A stretch of 9,059 bases of DNA, from the NCBI GenBank assembly GCA_007130355.1, contig SLSQ01000081.1, positions 1 through 9,059 on the forward strand, in the 5' to 3' direction. This DNA is from Trueperaceae bacterium. GTDB lineage: Bacteria; Deinococcota; Deinococci; Deinococcales; Trueperaceae. Shown here piece after piece: positions 1-6,541 of this stretch (within the stretch, counting starts at the first letter, position 1; each line of letters starts with the position of its first letter). The translations under genes were made by a program, and so were the position numbers. The notes beneath the pieces were generated by a model. It worked only from the letters and a program-made list of their open reading frames with translations, made no database searches and was not told the origin of the DNA.

Positions 1-628
1 CGCGTCGCCGCGGCCGGTCGGCGCCGGCCGCTCCCCGGCCGGCCGACCCGGCGACGCGCCCGACCCGCTCGCCGGTCTCGACGACGATCAGGTCGCCACG
101 GTCCAGCGGTGGGAACAGGAGGGCGTGCCCCGAAGCGACGCCGCCCGCATCGCTCCCGACCCGCCGGCCGCCGCTCTGTTCGACGCGGCCCATGCGGTTG
201 GCCGCGCCACTCCGGCCGGCCTGGCCGGCTGGATCGTGAACGAACTGCCGCGCGCCCTGGACGGCCTCCCGCTCGAGGAGGCCCGCCTGGAACCGGAGGC
301 GCTCGCGGCGCTGGTCGCCCGGGTCGAGGCGGACACGATCAGCGGTCCGGTCGCCAAGGAGCTGCTCGCCGAGCTGGTCGCGCACGGCGGCGACCCCGAC
401 GCGCTCGTCCAGGAGCGCGGCCTCGCCAAGCTCGACGACGCGGACGCCCTCGACCGAGCCGTGCGTACCGTGCTGGACGAGCACCCCGACGAGGTCGCCG
501 CCTACCGGGGCGGGAAGGTGGGCCTGATCGGGTTCTTCGTGGGACGCGCGATGCGGGCCACCGACGGGCGCGCCGACCCGAAGCGGGTGCGGGCGCTGCT
601 CGAGGCGCGGCTCGGCGCGCCCGACTGA
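1..628 (+). CDS. glnS: GatB/YqeY tail domain, probable C-terminus of a glutaminyl-tRNA synthetase-YqeY fusion (5' partial)
   Basis: The frame is open from base 2 to the TGA at 626-628, so the gene enters from the left edge. About the first 35 residues are an Ala/Pro/Gly/Arg-rich linker. The rest matches the GatB C-terminal/YqeY tail: a helical part (AGLAGWIVNELPRAL), then the ISGPVAKELLAEL and GL-x-K-L-DDADAL segments, and finally YRGGKVGLIGFFVGRAMRAT with DPKRVRALLEARL at the end. In GatB this tail holds tRNA during transamidation. In Deinococcus the same tail is fused to GlnRS and helps bind tRNA-Gln. The low-complexity linker and the GLIGFF wording fit the GlnRS fusion better than GatB, where the tail follows the cradle domain directly. 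The synthetase core lies outside the window, so the parent protein is inferred. GatB or a stand-alone YqeY-like protein starting at GTG 125 remain possible. Confidence 0.72.
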   Translation, partial: ASPRPVGAGRSPAGRPGDAPDPLAGLDDDQVATVQRWEQEGVPRSDAARIAPDPPAAALFDAAHAVGRATPAGLAGWIVNELPRALDGLPLEEARLEPEALAALVARVEADTISGPVAKELLAELVAHGGDPDALVQERGLAKLDDADALDRAVRTVLDEHPDEVAAYRGGKVGLIGFFVGRAMRATDGRADPKRVRALLEARLGAPD

Positions 629-672
629 CGCGCACGCCGCGCACTCCCGGAGGTTCGGCGCAGGTACCGTCC

Positions 673-686
673 AGGACGTTCGTCCT
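673..686. promoter_or_regulatory. Short 6-bp inverted repeat in the glnS-doxX gap; possible operator or weak terminator
   Basis: AGGACG, a 2-base centre and CGTCCT form a compact inverted repeat. It is followed by the only T-rich patch of the gap (about 694-703, TTTATCCCTT). It could weakly terminate the upstream gene, or act as an operator just upstream of doxX. The 123-base gap 629-751 holds no other gene. I see no convincing -35/-10 pair in it, although this T-rich patch is the most promoter-like part. Confidence 0.3.
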
Positions 687-738
687 CGTGACCTTTATCC
701 CTTCGTGTGGCGACGTGCGTACGTCATGATGCCGCGTG

Positions 739-746
739 AAGGAGGT
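739..746 (+). promoter_or_regulatory. Strong Shine-Dalgarno site of doxX
   Basis: AAGGAGGT, a near-perfect complement of the 16S rRNA 3' end, lies five bases before the ATG at 752. It fixes the doxX start. It also contrasts with four neighbouring genes that show no such site and appear to be leaderless. Confidence 0.85.
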
Positions 747-751
747 CCATC

Positions 752-1330
752 ATGGCCCGCACGCTCCCGTATCCCGAACCCCGCGTCAGCGAGTTCCTCT
801 TCGCCTCCAAGGCGATGGCCCCCGTCTGGGCGATCATCCGGATCTACCTCGGCTGGATGTGGCTCACCGCCGGCTGGGGCAAGGTGACCAGCCCGGCCTG
901 GACCGGCGAGAACGCCGGGGCCGCCGTCACCGGCTACCTGCAGGGCGCCCTCGGCCGCGCCGAAGGCGAATCGCCCAGCGTCACCGGCTGGTACGCCTGG
1001 ATGATCGAGAACCTGTTCCTCCCCAACGCGACCCTGATGAGCTGGCTGGTGGCGTGGGGCGAGGTGCTGGTCGGCATCGCGCTGATCCTCGGGTTCCTGG
1101 TCGGCCTCTCGGCCTTCCTGGGAGGCGCCATGAACGTCGCCTTCCTGCTGGCCGGCACGCTCTCGACCAACCCGGTGATGTTCATCCTCGCCACCTGGCT
1201 GGTGCTCGCCTGGCGCGTCGCCGGCTACTACGGCCTCGACTACTGGGTGCTCCCCCGCCTGGGCGCGCCGAAGGGCCTGTTCGGCCGCCAGCGAGGCGAA
1301 GGGGGCGGTACGCCCAGCCCCACCACCTGA
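752..1330 (+). CDS. DoxX family integral membrane protein
   Basis: This 192-residue protein has four predicted membrane helices at roughly residues 22-42, 94-116, 118-136 and 141-160, the DoxX/DoxD-like topology. Visible family features are Arg30 in helix 1, the Gly/Trp/Lys turn after it (AGWGKVTSP), the WGEVLVG segment with Glu104 in helix 2, and Asn128 in helix 3. An extramembrane loop (about 45-92) separates helices 1 and 2. The C-terminus is a basic, Gly-rich cytoplasmic-type tail. DoxD is the quinone-reducing subunit of archaeal thiosulfate:quinone oxidoreductase. Most bacterial DoxX proteins have no proven reaction and are only loosely linked to redox or thiol stress, so I name the family and not an activity. 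The start is secured by the AAGGAGGT site. The gene appears to be a single transcription unit ending at the hairpins after 1330. Confidence 0.88.
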   Translation: MARTLPYPEPRVSEFLFASKAMAPVWAIIRIYLGWMWLTAGWGKVTSPAWTGENAGAAVTGYLQGALGRAEGESPSVTGWYAWMIENLFLPNATLMSWLVAWGEVLVGIALILGFLVGLSAFLGGAMNVAFLLAGTLSTNPVMFILATWLVLAWRVAGYYGLDYWVLPRLGAPKGLFGRQRGEGGGTPSPTT

Positions 1331-1337
1331 CCGATCG

Positions 1338-1387
1338 CGTCCCCACGGGACCGTCGTGCGCCGTCCGGATCGTGGGGACGGCGCACG
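1338..1387 (+). terminator. Two overlapping, mutually exclusive hairpins after doxX (terminator or attenuator candidate)
   Basis: Stem A pairs 1338-1347 (CGTCCCCACG) with 1371-1380, 10 perfect bp. Stem B pairs 1355-1366 (CGTGCGCCGTCC) with 1376-1387, 12 perfect bp around a 9-base loop. Both need bases 1376-1380, so only one can form at a time. Only two T residues follow stem B, so it is not a textbook intrinsic terminator. Its place just past the doxX stop makes 3'-end formation or stabilisation the simplest role. Confidence 0.55.
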
Positions 1388-1407
1388 TTCGTGGCCGAGA
1401 CGCGCGG

Positions 1408-1413
1408 TACGGT
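1408..1413 (+). promoter_or_regulatory. Putative -10 hexamer (TACGGT) for a leaderless transcript of the lysyl-oxidase-like gene
   Basis: TACGGT matches the TANNNT consensus and ends five bases before the ATG at 1419, which would place the transcription start at or beside the start codon. No Shine-Dalgarno site precedes this ATG. No clear TTGACA-like -35 is seen. Confidence 0.5.
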
Positions 1414-1418
1414 CGCGC

Positions 1419-2348
1419 ATGACCGTTCGTCGCCGTCGCGCGTTCCGACGCCCGTTCCGCGGGGCCCTCGCGGCCGTCGCCGCCTGCGCCCTCGCCGCGG
1501 CGACCGCCCAGGAGCCGGTCGCGGTGGCCGACCTGCCGCCGAACGCGTTGATCCCCGACCTGCGCGTCCTGCCGCCCTCCGACCTGCACCTGGTGGGCGA
1601 CGACGCCGCGGGCGGGGCGCTGCGCCTGAAGTTCGCCACCGTGATCTGGAACGCCGGCGAAGGTCCGATCGAGGTGCACGGACCGGCGCCGGAGGGCGAC
1701 GCCGGCGACGGGGGTGGCGGGGCCCCGCAGGGTGCGGCGGCGGGCGCGGCGGAGGGCGACGCCGAACACGGGCACGGACCGGACGACGCGCTCCCCGATC
1801 GCACCGCCGGCCGCACCGCGGACCGTCCGGAGACCGACTCCTTCGTCGCCCGCCAGGTCGTGCACGACGCCGACGGCGGCCGGCACGACCTGGGCGAAGT
1901 GGGGGTCCTGAACTACGAGCATCGGCACGGCCACCTGCACCTGGCCTCGTTCGCGCGCTACGAGTTGTGGAGCCTGGAGGCGGACGAACCGGTCGCCCTC
2001 GTCGCCGAGAACGACAAGATCGGGTTCTGCCTGATGGACAACCTGATGGTCGACGAAGAGCTGGCCGCCCGCGATGATCCGTGGTACTTCGCCTGCGACC
2101 AGTCGGTGCAGGGGATCTCCCCCGGCTGGGGCGACCTGTACGTCGCCGAGCTGCTCGAGCAGGACCTGGTCCTGACCGGCGTTCCGGACGGTCGCTACCG
2201 GCTCGTGAACGTGGCCGACCCCGACGACGCCCTCTTCGGCGCCGATCCCGCGGTGGCGTGGGCGTCGGTCGACCTGGTCCTGGAGGGGACGACGGTGCGG
2301 GCGGTCGAGGGGTCGGAGCGGGTGGGGTCGGACGCCGCGCGGAGGTGA
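1419..2348 (+). CDS. Exported lysyl-oxidase-like copper protein
   Basis: This 309-residue protein begins with an Arg-rich N-terminus (RRRRAFRR, which includes an RRxF Tat-like core) and an Ala-rich core. It offers two export readings: lipoprotein processing at VAAC (Cys23), or signal peptidase I cleavage near ATAQ (about residue 30). The mature part follows the bacterial lysyl oxidase family: DLRVLPPSDLHL, LRLKFATVIWNAGEGPIEVHG, the copper-site His cluster HRHGHLH (168-174), KIGFCLMDN (200-208), Cys226, the QGISPGWGDLY block, and DGRYRLVNVADP. Family members oxidise primary amines using copper and a Lys/Tyr-derived quinone cofactor. I cannot identify the cofactor residues by eye. An acidic, Gly/Ala-rich insert at about residues 90-142 interrupts the conserved fold. 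An in-frame GTG at 1356 would add 21 residues before the signal and sits inside a hairpin, so I prefer ATG 1419. Confidence 0.85.
   Translation: MTVRRRRAFRRPFRGALAAVAACALAAATAQEPVAVADLPPNALIPDLRVLPPSDLHLVGDDAAGGALRLKFATVIWNAGEGPIEVHGPAPEGDAGDGGGGAPQGAAAGAAEGDAEHGHGPDDALPDRTAGRTADRPETDSFVARQVVHDADGGRHDLGEVGVLNYEHRHGHLHLASFARYELWSLEADEPVALVAENDKIGFCLMDNLMVDEELAARDDPWYFACDQSVQGISPGWGDLYVAELLEQDLVLTGVPDGRYRLVNVADPDDALFGADPAVAWASVDLVLEGTTVRAVEGSERVGSDAARR
1691..1764 (+). repeat. 14-bp direct repeat, 60-bp spacing, inside the lysyl-oxidase-like gene
   Basis: GGAGGGCGACGCCG occurs at 1691-1704 and again at 1751-1764. The offset is exactly 20 codons, so both copies read EGDA in the low-complexity insert. 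Sequence between and after the copies matches only weakly. It may be the remnant of an in-frame duplication, or simply GC-biased low complexity. Confidence 0.5.
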
Positions 2349-2362
2349 CGCGCCCCGTCCGG

Positions 2363-2368
2363 TAGCAT
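2363..2368 (+). promoter_or_regulatory. Putative -10 hexamer (TAGCAT) for a leaderless pabBC transcript
   Basis: TAGCAT fits TANNNT and ends six bases before GTG 2375. It lies in the 26-base gap after the lysyl-oxidase-like stop. This suggests pabBC has its own promoter even though the gene upstream is on the same strand. The ATG at 2367 inside the hexamer is out of frame. Confidence 0.5.
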
Positions 2369-2374
2369 GCCGCC

Positions 2375-4315
2375 GTGCCGCACGACGCCCCGCTCGGACC
2401 GGCGCCCGAACGACGCCCTTCGGACCCCTCCGCGACGGTCGACGCCTGGATCGACGACCTCCGCTGCGGCGACGTGATCCTGCACGCCCGCAGGCCGCAC
2501 CCGCGCGACGGTGCGGCCGAGACGCTGCGGTTCCGGGATCCGGTCCGGGTGCACCGCCTGCCGGCCGGCGCCGATCCGGGACCGCTGTTCGACGCGCTCG
2601 ATCGGGAGCTGGCGGCCGGCTTCGCGGTCGCCGGCCGACTGAACTACGAGGCGGGGTACGCGCTGGTCGGCGTGGCCGGCGCGCCGACGGCGCCGTACGC
2701 CGACGGCTGGTTCGGGGTGTACCGGCCGGAGCGGGTCGAGCGGATCGCGCACGGCGACCGGCCGCTGCCGGTCGGCGCGGCGGCCACCGCGGCCGGGGCG
2801 CCGGACCCGAGCGACCTCGCCTGGGCGTGGGACGCGGAACGCTGGCGCACGGCGGTGGCGCGGGTACAGGAGGCGCTCCGGGCCGGCGAGAGCTACCAGG
2901 CGAACCTGACGACGCGGCTGACCTTCCCCGCGCCCGACGTACGGGCCACCTACCGGACCCTCTCCGCCGCCCAGCCGACGGCGTTCGGGGCGCTGCTCGA
3001 CGACGGCGAGGTGCGGATCGCCTCCGTCTCGCCGGAGCTGTTCCTGCGGGTCGCACGCACCCGCGACGGCCTGCGCGTCACGACCCGGCCGATGAAGGGC
3101 ACCGTGGCCCGCGGCGCGGACGCCTCCGACGACGACCGGCGCGCGGCCTGGCTCCGGGCCGACGCCAAGAGCCGCGCCGAGAACGTGATGATCGTCGATC
3201 TGTTGCGCAACGACCTCGGCCGCGTGGCCCGGCCCGGCGGGGTGCGGGTGCCGGCGCTGTTCGAGGTGGAGCGCTACCGCTCGGTGCTGCAGCTCACCTC
3301 GACCGTCGAGGCCGATCTGCCCGACGACGCGACCCTCGGCGCCCTGCTGCGCGCGACCTTTCCGTGCGGTTCGATCACCGGCGCCCCGAAGGTCCGCACC
3401 ATGGAACTCCTCCGCGACCTCGAGGACGGTCCGCGCGGGGCGTACACCGGCGCGATCGGCCATGCCTGGCCGGCACCGGACGGGGGTCTCGGGCGCGCCG
3501 TCTTCTCGGTCGCGATCCGCACCGTCGCCGTGCACGGCGGCACGGGCACGCTCGGCATCGGCGGCGGAATCGTGATCGACTCCGACCCCGGCGATGAGCA
3601 CGACGAGGTGCGCGCCAAGGCGCGCTTCCTGACCGATCCCGCCCCGCCGCTGGTGCTGATCGAGACGATGCGGGCCGAGGGTCGGACGGTGCTCCGGCGG
3701 GAGGCCCACCTCGCGCGGCTGGCCCGCTCGGCCTCGGCGCACGACGTGCCCCTCGACCCGGCCTCCGTGCAGCGAGCGCTCGACGAGGCGCTGACCGTCG
3801 CGCCCTCCGCCGGGCCGCTCCGCGTGCGCCTCACGGTCGACGAGGTCGGAACGCCTACGGTCACGACCGCCGCGCACGAAGGTCCAGCGCCCGACGCCGG
3901 GCCGGCGCGGCTGGCGTGGGCGGTCCCGACGGTCGACCCGACGCACCGCCGGCAGCGGCACAAGACCAGCGACCGCGTCCTCTACGATCGCGCCAGCGCC
4001 TGGGCGCGCGCGCACGGGGTGGACGAGGTGCTGTTCCGGACGCCGTCCGGCCGGATCGCCGAGGGGGCGATCACGAACCTGTTCGTGCGTCGGCCCGAGG
4101 AGCGGACGTTGCGCACCCCGCCGGTCACCGACGGGGCGCTGCCGGGCGTGCTGCGGGCCGAACTGCTCGCGCACGGCGAGGCGGTCGAGGCGTCGTTGAC
4201 GCCCGCGGACCTGGAGGGGGCCGAGTTGTTCGTCGGCAACGCGCTGCGGGGCCTGCGGCCGGCGGTGCTCACCGGGGCGCGCTTCGATCCGGACGGGGTC
4301 AGCGGGTCTGGGTGA
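2375..4315 (+). CDS. pabB: Aminodeoxychorismate synthase component I fused to 4-amino-4-deoxychorismate lyase (PabB-PabC fusion)
   Basis: This 646-residue bifunctional enzyme belongs to p-aminobenzoate (folate) synthesis. The PabB half (to about 420) amidates chorismate to aminodeoxychorismate. It shows GESYQANLT (171-179), SPELFLR (219-225), RPMKGT with Lys241, KSRAENVMIVDLLRNDLGR (265-283), PCGSITGAPKVRTMELL (330-346) and GGGIVIDSDP (397-406). The PabC half (about 425-640) is a class IV PLP enzyme that releases p-aminobenzoate and pyruvate. Lys530 in HKTSDRVLYDRA is the expected Schiff-base lysine, followed by FRTPSGRIAEGAITNLF (Glu563) and PPVTDGALPGVLR. The PabA glutaminase partner is not in the window, so ammonia supply must come from elsewhere. 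The start is GTG, six bases after a TANNNT hexamer, with no Shine-Dalgarno site. The last 17 bases overlap the end of the opposing SIS gene. The fused form is common in bacteria. Confidence 0.93.
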   Translation: MPHDAPLGPAPERRPSDPSATVDAWIDDLRCGDVILHARRPHPRDGAAETLRFRDPVRVHRLPAGADPGPLFDALDRELAAGFAVAGRLNYEAGYALVGVAGAPTAPYADGWFGVYRPERVERIAHGDRPLPVGAAATAAGAPDPSDLAWAWDAERWRTAVARVQEALRAGESYQANLTTRLTFPAPDVRATYRTLSAAQPTAFGALLDDGEVRIASVSPELFLRVARTRDGLRVTTRPMKGTVARGADASDDDRRAAWLRADAKSRAENVMIVDLLRNDLGRVARPGGVRVPALFEVERYRSVLQLTSTVEADLPDDATLGALLRATFPCGSITGAPKVRTMELLRDLEDGPRGAYTGAIGHAWPAPDGGLGRAVFSVAIRTVAVHGGTGTLGIGGGIVIDSDPGDEHDEVRAKARFLTDPAPPLVLIETMRAEGRTVLRREAHLARLARSASAHDVPLDPASVQRALDEALTVAPSAGPLRVRLTVDEVGTPTVTTAAHEGPAPDAGPARLAWAVPTVDPTHRRQRHKTSDRVLYDRASAWARAHGVDEVLFRTPSGRIAEGAITNLFVRRPEERTLRTPPVTDGALPGVLRAELLAHGEAVEASLTPADLEGAELFVGNALRGLRPAVLTGARFDPDGVSGSG

Positions 4316-4348
4316 CCTTCCGCAGGTTGCGCGGCGCGTCCGGATCGA
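4284..4348. terminator. 12-bp inverted repeat across the convergent pabBC/SIS gene ends; possible two-way terminator
   Basis: TCGATCCGGACG at 4284-4295 pairs perfectly with 4337-4348 across 41 bases, and both stop codons lie in the loop. Each arm is coding sequence for one of the two convergent genes and reads a Phe/Leu-Asp-Pro-Asp stretch near that protein's C-terminus. With a 17-bp gene overlap there is no spacer for a conventional terminator. Coincidence from shared codon bias is possible. Confidence 0.35.
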
Positions 4349-5366
4349 GGCCGCGTTCGGTGGCGCAGCGCAGGGCGAGCCACTGTCCGGCGATCACGTG
4401 CAGGAACGCTTCGGTGAGCGGGTGCGCGCCGGGCGCGAGCGGCACCGGCGCGGCCGCGACCCGCAGAAGGTCGGGATCGGCGGAGACGACCGTCAGGTCG
4501 GCCCCGACCTCGCGGATCCGGTTCGCCGCCTCGAGGTTCGTCGCGGCCGAGGCGTCGTGCAGGCCCAGCAGCAGCACCGGATCGCCGGCCGAGAGCGAGG
4601 CGATCGGTCCGTGCTGGAACTCGGCGGCGCTGTACGCGTGGGCGTGAAGGTAGGCGGTCTCCTTGAGCTTGAGCGCCGCCTCGTGCGCCGGACCGTACGA
4701 CAGGCCGCGCCCCAGGACGTCGAGGCGATCGGCGTGCGTGAGCCGGGCGGCGGCCCGGTCGGCGGCGCCGGTGTCCGCCAGGAAGTCGCGCAGCGCCTGC
4801 GGCACGGCGGCGAGCGCGGCGCGGCCCTCGTCATGATCGGCCCACTCGACCGCGAGCCGCGCCAGCAGCGCCATCTGGCTGGTGAACGTCTTGCTGGCGG
4901 CGACCGCCCGCTCCTCCCCCGCCCCCTGCCGCAGCGCCCAGGTCGCCCCGCGCTCGAGGCTGGATCCCGCCCGGTTCGAGACGGCCAGGGTGCGGGCGCC
5001 GTCGCTGCCGACGCGGGCGAGCGCCTCGACCACGTCGGCGCTCTCGCCCGACTGGCTGACGCCGACGGCGAGCGTGCCGGCGGTCCGGAGCGGCGCCCGG
5101 TGGATCGTCACCAGACTCGGCGGGAGGCTCGCGACCGGCACCCCGAGGCGCATGCCCACCAGGTAGGCGAAGAAGGTGACGGCGTTGTCGCTCGAGCCGC
5201 GCGCGAAGGTGACGATCGCTTCGGGGGGCGCCTCGCGCAGCGCGCGGCCGATCTCGGCGGGGGCGGGGTCGTCGAGGATCCGGCCGAGCACGTCGGGCTG
5301 TTCGCGGATCTCCCGCTCGAACCGGGTGGCGGGGCCGGTCGGGCCGTTCGGCGCAGCTCGCGTCAC
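4299..5366 (-). CDS. Double-SIS-domain sugar-phosphate protein, probable glucosamine-6-phosphate deaminase (NagB-II type)
   Basis: This 355-residue cytosolic protein has two SIS domains and no N-terminal glutaminase domain, so it is not full GlmS. SIS 1 has ARGSSDNAVTFF (55-66), SQSGESADVVEAL (104-116) and AASKTFTSQM (156-165). SIS 2 has LGRGLSYGPAHEAALKLKE (218-236), HAHAYSAAEFQHGP (241-254) and the C-terminal PRNLRKVTQTR, whose Lys350 sits where GlmS-like proteins carry the active-site lysine. This layout matches the GlmS-derived deaminases (NagB-II) that convert glucosamine-6-phosphate to fructose-6-phosphate and ammonia. Direct coupling to nagA supports that substrate. Its GTG start overlaps the nagA stop as GTGA, and a GAAGGAGT site precedes it. 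A related aldose-ketose isomerase (AgaS-like) is the main alternative. Confidence 0.85.
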   Translation of the reverse strand: MTRAAPNGPTGPATRFEREIREQPDVLGRILDDPAPAEIGRALREAPPEAIVTFARGSSDNAVTFFAYLVGMRLGVPVASLPPSLVTIHRAPLRTAGTLAVGVSQSGESADVVEALARVGSDGARTLAVSNRAGSSLERGATWALRQGAGEERAVAASKTFTSQMALLARLAVEWADHDEGRAALAAVPQALRDFLADTGAADRAAARLTHADRLDVLGRGLSYGPAHEAALKLKETAYLHAHAYSAAEFQHGPIASLSAGDPVLLLGLHDASAATNLEAANRIREVGADLTVVSADPDLLRVAAAPVPLAPGAHPLTEAFLHVIAGQWLALRCATERGLDPDAPRNLRKVTQTR

Positions 5367-6535
5367 GTTCGGACTCCTTCGCGGGTGGGGCCGGCCCCCG
5401 GCACCGGACGGCCGGCGAGGTAGACGGTACGGAGCTCCAGGTCGGCGTCGAACGCGACCAGGTCGGCGCGCGCGCCGGGGCGCACGCTCCCCCGGTCGGT
5501 GAGGCCCAGGTAGCGGGCGGCGTTTCCGGAGGTGACGTGGGCCGCGTCGTTCCAGCTCAGGCCGGCGCGTCGCGCGGCACGGAACAGGTCGGCCATGGTG
5601 GCGACGCTGCCGGCGAGGGTGCCGTCCTCGAGGCGGGCGGCGCCGTGCTCGATGACGACCGGGCGTCCGCCCAGCTCGCTCCGGCCCTCCCCGAGACCGG
5701 AGGCGCGCATGGCGTCGGTCACCAGCGCGAGGCGGCGCGGCTTGGCGGCGTGGACCGCGCGGAAGGCGACCGGCGCGACGTGGTGGCCGTCGAGGATCAG
5801 TTCGGCGTACGCCTCCGAATCGGCGAGCGCGGCGCCGACCACGCCCGGAACGCGTCCGCCCAGGCCGCCCATGGCGTTGAAGAGGTGGGTGAAGCCGACC
5901 ACGCCCCCCTCCGCCCGGACCGCGTCGGAGACGGCGCGGACCTGCGCGACGTCGGCCCGGGTGTGGCCGAACGAGACGCGCGCGCCGGCGCGGGCGAAGG
6001 CACGGGCCGCCTCGGCCGCACCGTCCAACTCCGGGGCGAGGGTGACCACGCGCACGGCGCCGGTCGCGATCGCCTCCCGGACGAGGCCCGGCTCCGGCGG
6101 CAGCGCGAACGGCGGCTGGGCCCCGAGCCGGCTCGGGCTCACGAACGGGCCCTCGAGGTGGGCGCCGAACACGTCGGGGAGCGGGTCGGAGGCGGGCGCC
6201 TCCGAAGCGGTCCGCACCACCTCGGCGACGGCGTTCAAGGCGTTCATCACGTCGGGCCACGGGTTCGTGATCGTCGTCGGCAGCACGGTGGTGGTGCCGT
6301 GCCGGAGGTGGTGTCGCGCGAGGGTGCGGACCGCGTCGGCGCCGTCCATGGCGTCCGCACCGCCGCCGCCGTGCACGTGGACGTCGACGAAGCCGGGCAC
6401 GAGCACCGGTCGCTCGTCGGTGGGGTCGTGCGTGACCGCTCCGGTCGTCTCGATCCGGGCGATCTCGCTCCCGAAGGCGATGCGGACCGGTCGCAGGCCG
6501 GCCGGTTCGGGAACGTACGCGTCGAGCGTGGTCAT
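5363..6535 (-). CDS. nagA: N-acetylglucosamine-6-phosphate deacetylase
   Basis: This 390-residue amidohydrolase-fold enzyme is the usual NagA length. It removes acetate from N-acetylglucosamine-6-phosphate in aminosugar or cell-wall salvage. Conserved positions are visible: PGFVDVHVHGGGG with His53 and His55, HGTTTVLPT (79-87), HLEGPF with metal ligand Glu128, FGHTRAD with His191, THLFNAMGG with His217, ILDGHHV with His251, LVTDAM with catalytic Asp274, and the closing NAARYLGL...GSVRPGARADLVAFD. The spacing is close to that of E. coli NagA (ligands Glu131, His195, His216; catalytic Asp273). The ATG lies six bases after TATGCT, with no Shine-Dalgarno site. It is the first gene of a two-gene operon, with its stop inside the start of the SIS gene. 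No PTS transporter, kinase or NagC-type regulator is visible nearby. Confidence 0.94.
   Translation of the reverse strand: MTTLDAYVPEPAGLRPVRIAFGSEIARIETTGAVTHDPTDERPVLVPGFVDVHVHGGGGADAMDGADAVRTLARHHLRHGTTTVLPTTITNPWPDVMNALNAVAEVVRTASEAPASDPLPDVFGAHLEGPFVSPSRLGAQPPFALPPEPGLVREAIATGAVRVVTLAPELDGAAEAARAFARAGARVSFGHTRADVAQVRAVSDAVRAEGGVVGFTHLFNAMGGLGGRVPGVVGAALADSEAYAELILDGHHVAPVAFRAVHAAKPRRLALVTDAMRASGLGEGRSELGGRPVVIEHGAARLEDGTLAGSVATMADLFRAARRAGLSWNDAAHVTSGNAARYLGLTDRGSVRPGARADLVAFDADLELRTVYLAGRPVPGAGPTREGVRT
5373..5380 (-). promoter_or_regulatory. Shine-Dalgarno site of the SIS gene, inside the nagA 3' end
   Basis: On the minus strand GAAGGAGT lies six bases before the GTG at 5366. The site is within the last codons of nagA. 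It selects GTG 5366 over the long open frame that runs further upstream, and with the GTGA overlap it indicates translational coupling. Confidence 0.8.
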
Positions 6536-6541
6536 GCGGGG

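Noticed and set aside
125..628. GTG 125 as the true start of a stand-alone YqeY-like protein
   Set aside because: The frame is open to the window edge, upstream residues continue the domain's helical part and a linker, and no ribosome binding site or TANNNT precedes it. Kept only as an alternative.
629..751. Promoter pair for doxX
   Set aside because: GTGACC at 688 and CATGAT at 725 resemble -35 and -10 elements but are spaced wrongly relative to each other, so I do not call a promoter.
1356..1418. GTG 1356 as start of the lysyl-oxidase-like gene
   Set aside because: It lies inside a hairpin and would put 21 charged residues before the signal peptide. ATG 1419 has a -10 hexamer at the shared spacing.
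1182..4174. Long minus-strand open frames of 624 and 659 codons opposite the lysyl-oxidase-like and pabBC genes
   Set aside because: They are Arg/Pro-rich shadow frames with no recognisable motifs, opposite genes with clear families.
4299..5366. Calling the SIS protein GlmS
   Set aside because: The N-terminal glutaminase domain (about 240 residues in GlmS) is absent, and the gene is coupled to nagA, which points to deamination rather than synthesis.
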